NCBI GenBank assembly: GCA_002633025.1
Contig: NMRB01000054.1
Span: forward strand, 361,222-425,221
Length of the DNA stretch: 64,000 nt
Direction of reading: 5' to 3'
Source of the DNA: Notospermus geniculatus
Lineage: Eukaryota > Nemertea > Pilidiophora > Heteronemertea > Lineidae
The translations under genes and the position numbers were made by a program. Position 1 is the stretch's first letter, and every line of letters begins with the position of its first letter. The notes below the pieces were generated by a model. The model had not been told where the DNA came from, did not search any database, and was given only the letters and a program-made list of their open reading frames with translations. Below, in pieces: positions 56,708 through 64,000 of the stretch.

Positions 56708-57807
56708 GCTCACCTCTGTGAGGTGAGCTTCTCTCATGGTGTGTCGTCCGTCGTCCGTCGTCGTCCGTCGTCGTCGTCGTCGTCGTCCGTCGTCGTCGTT
56801 AACAGGGGTGGCACGTTTCTAAACCGCTTGGGTTACAAACTTGAAATTTGGTGTACAGGTACCCTATGGTAAAAACTATCTCTGGACCGAAACTTAGCGC
56901 CGCTGCTTGTACACTCTGGCCTGTAGGTGGCGCTTTGTGAAAACCTTCTTTTGGCCGTATCTCCTGAACGCTGTTAGCTAGAACCACGAAACTTTTATGG
57001 TGGGTTCCTCTGATGAGACTACATCACATAAATCCTGGGTTTTTGATTTGACCTACTTTTCAAGGTCACAGAGGTCAAAGTTCAAAATTCACTGTTTGGT
57101 GGCACATTTCATGGCTATTTGACATAGAGTGTTGTGATTTGGTGTGACGATATATCTAGGCACCCTGTTCAAGTGCACCAAATTTCAACCCGATCGGACT
57201 TCAAATATGGCCGCCAGGAAGCCATCTTGAAAAATGGACTTTGACCCACATTTTATAAATAGGAGTAGGTAGGATGTTTTAACCTTGTCAAACTATGTAT
57301 CTAGGTACCATGTGAATATATGGTAAATTTCAGTCAGATTCGACGTCAAATATGGCCGCCAGGGAGCCATCTTGAAAAATGGACTTCGACCCACACCTCA
57401 TAAATAGTGGTAGCTAGGATGCTTTAACCGTGCCTAAATATGTGTCTTGGTACTGTCTACTTATATGCCAAATTTCAGTTCAATTGGATTTCAACATGGC
57501 TGCCAGGCGGCCATCTTGAAAAATTGACTTTGGCCATGTCTCAGCGGTAGTAAATGTTACGATGTTTCAATGTTGCCTAAATATCTATGCAAGTATCCTG
57601 TACATTCCTGCTAAAATTTCAGTCCCAACGAATGTCACGTGTGGCCACCAGGTCGCCATCTTGAAAAATAGTATTTTTGACATCTGTGACCTAGACAGGA
57701 AAGTACTTGGTGTGCTCAGCTTTATCTTATCTATCCTGATCCTTCAACATTCACCATGAGAGTCACAGTTTCACATTTAACCACGGAGACTTATCACAGA
57801 GGTGAGC
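56708..57807 (+). repeat. GCTCACC/GTCGTCC-family repeat, full copy with 144-bp tandem units
   Basis: Inverted ends AGCTCACCTCTGTGA and TCACAGAGGTGAGC. After the left end comes a GTCGTCGTCCGTCGTC microsatellite, then a unique block, then about four tandem units of 144 bp. Each has ATGGCCGCCAGGNNGCCATC and TTGAAAAATGGACTT (units near 57207, 57351, 57496 and 57640). No protein is recognised. Confidence 0.75.
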
Positions 57808-58160
57808 ACAATGGCCCTGGCCATTTCATTAAGACATGATACAAGCCCCTGTGCCTTCATGACCCGTTTTGTATCCAATACGTGATGCGAATCGTGCATT
57901 TAACTGGCGAAATAGCGTCGAAACTGAATGTCGCGAACCCCCTTCTTCCGCGCGAGACCTTCAAAATGCATGAATGAATGAATTGGCAACTCAACTGCTC
58001 CTCTCTTCTGCAGATCTCGGACTCGGCAGTCTCCGCCCCCCTCCTCCCCCGGCCGGGTCAAGTAGAATATACAGCTATAATAGGCCTAGGCCCTACTAGC
58101 GGGCTAACCGATGGGAACTGACAGACACATCTACCCACACCCGGTCGGTCCGGCGGTTGT

Positions 58161-58352
58161 GCTAATTACTGTCCTCCACCCGTTTTGTACTGTTATTGTA
58201 CCGCGCCGTCATCCACCTCAATATTTCTTTAAAACACCGTTTTCTTTCTCTCTCTCTCAAAAATAATGTAAACCGCATCAGAATATTGATGATGGTACAA
58301 TAACAGTACAAAAGGGGTGTGGTAGACGACGTCATGGAGGACGGTAATTAGC
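58161..58352. repeat. TIR element upstream of MPPE1
   Basis: Inverted ends GCTAATTACTGTCCTCCA and TGGAGGACGGTAATTAGC, then inner arms TGTACTGTTATTGTACC and the complement. It lies 240 bases before the MPPE1 start. Confidence 0.75.
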
Positions 58353-58591
58353 ATGACCCCTTCCGCACTAAGTTGTTGATTATTATTTCACCATGTTCAG
58401 ACATCCTGACCTATGTATGTTGTTACTGTCCTTACAGGTTACTCATTGGTGCCATTATCTAATGACATTGACAATGAATGATGTCCGCTCATGCCGTTCA
58501 GCTGTATCTACTTCATTGCTTGATATCGCCTCTCCACTTTACATTGAATCGGAGACAGAGTGAATGCAATTAACCATCTGTGTGATCTACT

Positions 58592-61500
58592 ATGATGCAA
58601 AGAATAAGAATGCAGTACATGTTGAATATCCAGAGAGTGGCCAAGCTCTTCTTTGCCCTTGGGCTTTTGTTCTTCTATTGTGAATTTGTCTTGTATTATG
58701 TGGTGCTCCTCCGTTGTTCTTGGCCTGATTTGGGGAGTAAGAACATTGATCCCGTGGTGAATGTGTCGCCAACAGCATCCAAAAAACCTGTGAAATCAAT
58801 GATTCTGGCTGACACTCATTTACTTGGATGGTCAAGAGGACATTGGTTTGATAAACTTCGAAGGTAAGTCTTGAACGCCCTGATTACATGTAGGGTTGTC
58901 TGAAAGATTGTGCTGCATACCAGACCTGATTCCTGGGCCTTGAACATTGTGGACTCAGGCTGCACCAGTCCCATTGCTGCATTCTACATCATTTCAATCC
59001 ATATTCAGTATCTGATATATCTAATTGCTTCATCTCACCTTCCAGGGAGTGGCAGATGGAAAGATCATTCAAGTCTGCTACGACTCTGTTTAGTCCTGAT
59101 GCTGTATTTGTCTTGGGTGAGTATGGAAGGGACATGGTCCTCATTTTGTATTACCGGTACATTTTTCAGTCAGGGCCGAAGCCATAGCATTATTGGCCCT
59201 GCTGAGTACGGAAGAGGCCATCTCAAGCTACTCATGTTCCTCACTTGGATGGGGTATTTTACTTGCCCTTGGCAAAGAAACAAGGTACAAGGCACCACTG
59301 CTTACGGGTCCTCATTTGACCTGAATGGATGTAAAACGACCTCAGTTCCATGGTGTATCAAAAGTGGAGTAATCACTCACAGTAGTTGTCATGAAGAGCT
59401 TATTTTTGTCATGCTGGGGGTTATTCAGAAATGAGCTCAGCTAGATGGGTGACATGTCTTCAGTTGTCCATTTCTCCCACAGGTGATGTCTTTGATGAAG
59501 GGAAGTGGGCCACTGACAGAGAATTCCATGAACATGTTCGCAGGTTCAACAAGATGTTCCCACAATCAGCTGATACAAACATGCAGGTGCTTGTTGGTAA
59601 TCATGACGTTGGATTCCATTACATGTAAGTTCATTCCCCCCTCCTTGACTGTGATAGCCATTTTACTGTAGACTCCAACTGTAGAATGTAATTCTGATCA
59701 GAGGTTGAGTTAAAGTCCAAAAGCTTTTCTAAAGCTCGTTCTTATCCTGGAATTGAATGTTTTCTTTCAGGATTCATCCTGGAATTGCATGTTTTCTTTC
59801 AGGATGTCTCATCACAAGCTGAAGAGATTTGAAGATTCTTTCAAAGCGGACATGGTTCGGCTGGTCAACATCGACGGCAATCTCTTTATTCTGATTAATA
59901 GTATGGCTCTGGAGGGTGATGGCTGTACGCTGTGCACAAAAGCTAGGATTAAATTGAAGAAGATTGCAAGACAATTGAAATGTTCCAAGGTGAGGAAAAA
60001 TCAGAATTCCTGCACTCAAAACCCAAGCACCGCAAGGTTCTCAGCAGGCGAGTTAACTCTAAGCAAATACAATGTATTTGCTGTTGTGGAGAGTGCACAA
60101 AATGTGAAGGAGTCAGATGACAACTGTTTACAGCTGCATGGTAGTTCAGCAGAAAGATATGTTCTGTTCCAAGAACAATCATCAGTTCATTTGTTATCGT
60201 GGATTAATACCGAGTTAGATCTAACTTTGACTTTCTAACTTCACAACAGAATTCCCTTCTGTCCACCTCCTTATCATCCCTCCATGTGAATACTACCTCC
60301 CCCGAGAAACCAGACGTATCGGGCAACATTAGGACAGACGCAAACTACAGTACTAATCAAAATATTTCTGCCAAGGTACTTTGCTTTTACATTCTAATGG
60401 TTCCGCCCACTTGTAGTATTCGTGTACCGGGTAACTGTAATTCACAAACTTAAAGAAACAGCTCAACCTGATACTTAGGGGTTGTATTTTAGAACATTCC
60501 TAAACGTTAAGGTTGACATTAAGTCTATTGTCAAACCATTGAGAACAATAGATTTAAGGAACGTTCTAAAATACGGCCCTTAATCATATCAAGAATACAT
60601 AAACCAGGTCTAAAATTCTTGGTGGCGTCACTGTTCACGCTCACTTCAAGGACATGCCTTCATTGGATGGCCCTGTCTAGCATTCTACTCCTCAGTCCAT
60701 TGACTGCTGCCTATGTTCATCCCCCNNNNNNNNNNNNNNNNNNNNNNNNNNNNNNNNNNNNNNNNNNNNNNNNNNNNNNNNNNNNNNNNNNNNNNNNNNN
60801 NNNNNNNNNNNNNNNNNNNNNNNNNNNNNNNNNNNNNNNNNNNNNNNNNNNNNNNNNNNNNNNNNNNNNNNNNNNNNNNNNNNNNNNNNNNNNNNNNNNN
60901 NNNNNNNNNNNNNNNNNNNNNNNNNNNNNNNNNNNNNNNNNNNNNNNNNNNNNNNNNNNNNNNNNNNNNNNNNNNNNNNNNNNNNNNNNNNNNNNNNNNN
61001 NNNNNNNNNNNNNNNNNNNNNNNNNNNNTTTTTTTTTTTTTTTTTAGGTTTTAGTACCTCCCAGACCCTCTGCCATGGTCCCTTTTGGTCATATCACCTT
61101 GGAAACTGCCTTAAATTGGCTGTTGACTGGAGTTATAAAGACATTTTTAACTGACAAGCCTCTCAAATTCCGTTAGTAGAAATGTCGCGACTAAAAAGTG
61201 CCCTTTTCAAGGTTGAAGTGCCCTTTTCACAAAGTTTGCACCGTGCCCTTCTGAAATCCTAGATATAACCCTGTTCACATTCAGTGATGGTGTAATTAAT
61301 CAGTAAACCTGATCAAGAACAAAACACGTTTATCTCCTGATGTGTAGGGAGAAGGAAAACCAATTTGGATTCATTACATACCGGTATCTAATTTACTATA
61401 CATACCGTAATCTCACTTCCAGCACTTTCCATTGTACCGTCGCTCTGACGAGGAGTGCAAAGGACCTGATGTCGCCCCAGAGGAGGAGAAATCAGTGAGG

Positions 61501-62174
61501 TTTAGACCTCTGGTTGATGCTCTGTCAGAAGAGGCAACTTATGAGGTATGTCATTATTTGTCAGTATTTTCGAAAATGAAAAGTTGCTGAACAACTTGAA
61601 TGTCACCTGAAACCTATCACATTGGTGTTTCAGTTATTCCAGTGGTTTAACCCACGACTTGCCGTGACGGGCCACACTCACCACGGATGTCATACTCTGC
61701 ATAAATATAAGAAGACCACCATTCCCGAGTGGACAGTGCCATCTTTTAGTTGGAGATATAAGAAAACTCCGTCATTTCTACTGGTAAGTTGTCTGTTCTT
61801 CGTTTCATAGCTTTCATAGAAAAACCCATTTGACTACACTCACAAAAAGAATTCTGGCAGATCCAGGGCCGTGTTGGCATCGGGACAGGAGGGGTGGGGT
61901 GGCCCCCTGCAGGTTTTGGCCTAAAATGCCATATAAGGTCGCAAACTGGCAAAAAAGAGGTGTTTTGCCATAATTTTGCCTTACGGTAATCGTTCCATAT
62001 CTCTCATTTCAGATGGTGTCAACACCTTCAAATTATGCCATCCACAAATGTTTCCTACCAAACGAGAACACCGTTTTTCTAATATATACATTAGGAGTCT
62101 TCATCATTCTATGTTGGTTCATATCACCGTTAGTCTTTAGATGTAAGCTGTCAAGATATCGTAAAGAGAGCTGA
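58592..62174 (+). CDS. MPPE1: Metallophosphoesterase 1 (PGAP5), GPI-anchor remodelling
   Basis: Exons 58592-58863, 59046-59116, 59483-59624, 59803-59989, 60250-60375, [gap], 61423-61545, 61634-61783, 62013-62174. The phosphoesterase metal-site motifs are all present: ADTHLLG, GDVFDEGKW, GNHDVGFHY, HFPLYRRSD and GHTHHGC. One transmembrane helix lies near the N-terminus (LFFALGLLFFYCEFVLYYVV) and one near the C-terminus (TVFLIYTLGVFIILCWF). The tail ends RKES, compatible with an RKXX-type ER retrieval signal. MPPE1/PGAP5 removes a side-chain ethanolamine phosphate from GPI anchors in the early secretory pathway. The short segment that precedes HFPLYR in homologues is not seen and probably lies in the 303-N gap; phase 0 on both sides fits one missing exon. 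Exon 5 encodes a Ser/Asn-rich lumenal insert unlike the rest. Confidence 0.9.
60478..60583. repeat. Hairpin in MPPE1 intron
   Basis: Inverted arms GTATTTTAGAACATTCCT and its complement, about 105 bases in all. Confidence 0.6.
60726..61028. other. Assembly gap (303 N) inside MPPE1
   Basis: N run between MPPE1 exons; it ends in a poly-T stretch. Confidence 0.95.
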
Positions 62175-62199
62175 TGACTCTTGCTGACTTGGAGATATT

Positions 62200-62325
62200 G
62201 GGTCATATGAAGACTAGTAAATGCTTTTACTTGAATTTTGCAATACAAATGCACTTGGCAATGCTGTACAAATCTGAAGTAAAAGCATTTGCTAGTCTTT
62301 TATTCATATGACCCATTGCCTCACT
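62200..62325. repeat. Hairpin in MPPE1 3' UTR
   Basis: Begins 26 bases after the stop codon. Arms GGGTCATATGAAGACTAG and the complement extend through AAATGCTTTTACTT, leaving a 45-base loop. It would be transcribed as a long stem in the 3' UTR. Confidence 0.7.
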
Positions 62326-62827
62326 TAGGGATTTTTGCCAAAACCAAGTGACAAATAGGATAGTAGAGGCATATTTTTGAAATTCTAGCCCTCACCGTTA
62401 CCAAAAATAGATAAGAGAGGACTTATCTATTTTTGCCGTTACCAATGATGATTTTACAACCTTATCCATGTTTTTATGGCCCTGTCTAGGACTTGCCGTG
62501 ACAACTGATAATGATTGTATATCTTATTCATTTTTTTATGACCGTTGCTCCTGGAATGATTAAATTTATGACTAAAGACACTGAGCCACTTTTACCTTCT
62601 TGCTATTGCATTATTCTGGCAAGGATCAATGAAAGTGTTTTTACAGTAGCAGTTAACAGTGAAAATGTTGCAAAGTTGTTCACACTAAAAATGTTTCCTA
62701 GTCGTTCACAGTAAAAATGTTTCACATCCGTTCACATCGTGTTCATGTAGGCTACCATTGTTGATCTTGTAAAGATATGGACTTGATTCTTGTGTTATGT
62801 TGTAAATAGATGATGAATCATGTGCAG

Positions 62828-62833
62828 AATAAA
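62828..62833 (+). terminator. Polyadenylation signal of MPPE1
   Basis: AATAAA 654 bases after the stop; first strong plus-strand signal in the presumed 3' UTR. Confidence 0.5.
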
Positions 62834-64000
62834 TGAACTCATATTAAGAGTTATTTGTTTCCCTTTCATTCCTTCTCCGAGGCATCCACAGTGGATGGCA
62901 TGGAACTTGTTGGCTGCCTTGACACAGTTGTAAGATATAAAACCAAGGCCCAGGCATTCCCGTTTTTGTAAGGCATGACAATCATGAAGTCATATCACTA
63001 AGTGAGTTTGATATTGAGCTAGCCATCTGGCCTGGCCCGGTACATTCCGAAGGCAGTCAGCCTTGTGAGACCAGGGGAGGTATAAAATAAGACAAACAAT
63101 GTGAGACATTCAGCCCCTCGCCACCTTGGTCATCAAGAACCACTACAGGACTGCCAAAGAAATTTAGGCCAAGCGATCTGATGGGCCCACCAGATTCATT
63201 GTCACTAGACATGACATGTCGACTCAGCCAGGCACGTCGATGGTAGGGGGGTGAATATGATGATGAATAATTATTGAACAACGTCATGTTCAAGGTCACT
63301 CAACAGCTGACTCCCATCATGGACTTGCAATCAGCTGGTGTGCCACGTGCTCGTGTTTACCACGTGCTTCTGTTTACACTGATAACCAACCAAATCACGT
63401 CAATAGGCCCCGCCTTCTTTTATGTTTTTTCACTTATACAATGTCAGTTGAAGGAATTTTATCGAAGTTAGTAAATGAAAAATCATAGACTATGGCGAAA
63501 TATATTTTGAGTAACAATATATACTCCACGCAAGTAAATTAAGTATATAAATTTTAGTACGAATCACCTATTTTCGCATGTCTTAGAATGAACTGGTGGA
63601 TTCATCTAATTTCCATATCAGAATGAGAAATCATGAAATCTGTTAGTTTCTTAAGTGTCCACGGTAATGATGTCGTCAAAATGCTTTTAGTTCCAACTTT
63701 TATCAAGTATTGTCGCCACCGTCCGGTCAACGCTTTACCGCTATAACCATACGCGTACAATAAAGTAGTTTTCGATGTATTTTTGAATATTGACAAGAGA
63801 TATGCAAAATAATTAAAATAAGGAATATAAAACAAAACAGAATTATTTTCTGTAGATCTTGAGCTAAAAATGGCGTGACAAGTTTATTACGGAAAAATGG
63901 GACACAATATCCTTACGCGATCATCAGGCCTTCTCACATGACCCACTTTCTGCCTTCAGCTGGTCGCTGACACTGTGGTTCAGAAAGGTCTTCGATGCTG
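62834..64000. other. Intergenic right flank
   Basis: No gene firmly supported. A splice acceptor-like CTGCCTTCAG at about 63950-63959 is followed by an open frame (LVADTVVQKGLR) running off the window, which could be the first visible exon of a plus-strand gene. Confidence 0.3.

Noticed and set aside
58910-59434. 174-codon ORF overlapping MPPE1 exon 2
   Set aside because: It is in a different frame from the metallophosphoesterase exon and covers intron sequence.

Overview
This is animal (metazoan) nuclear DNA. Genes are split by introns with GT/AG borders, the spacers are full of short hairpin transposons and tRNA-derived SINEs, and there are three N gaps. The gene set is a WW/zinc-finger factor, a transmembrane CAP/EGF protein, a SLIMP-type seryl-tRNA-synthetase paralogue, a CBM20 tail-anchored protein, a C45-family hydrolase and MPPE1/PGAP5. 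Together with the dense AGGCCT palindromes, this points to a marine invertebrate, probably a deuterostome, but the sequence alone does not fix the phylum.

Layout: 1-5.6 kb holds repeats only. 5.7-8.7 kb (minus strand) is a two-exon gene whose first exon ends inside a WW domain; the second exon completes it and adds 17 C2H2-type fingers. 10.3-34.3 kb is a direct tandem duplication (unit 1 about 10329-21764, unit 2 about 21765-34286). Each unit carries a PAN-domain exon, an unknown 366/367-codon ORF (both minus) and the promoter and first exon of a CAP gene (plus). The other 15 CAP exons occur once, at 34.7-42.0 kb, so one gene has two candidate first exons. 42.7-46.7 kb (minus) is the SerRS-like gene, convergent with the CAP gene. 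47.5-49.3 kb (minus) is the CBM20 protein. 51.2-55.7 kb (minus) is the C45-type hydrolase. 58.6-62.2 kb (plus) is MPPE1, with a gap that probably hides one short exon.

Most reconstructed gene models close exactly: intron phases match at every junction and the coding lengths are multiples of three. The exceptions are the two PAN copies, where the exon-exon link is unresolved, and MPPE1, which is interrupted by a gap. The genes look like unrelated housekeeping and secretory functions rather than one pathway. The most informative features are the WW/zinc-finger chimera, the membrane-anchored CAP protein with duplicated first exons, the degenerate synthetase, the CBM20 protein with a WxxL motif and a C-terminal anchor, and several transposon insertions whose empty site is visible in a second copy within the same window.
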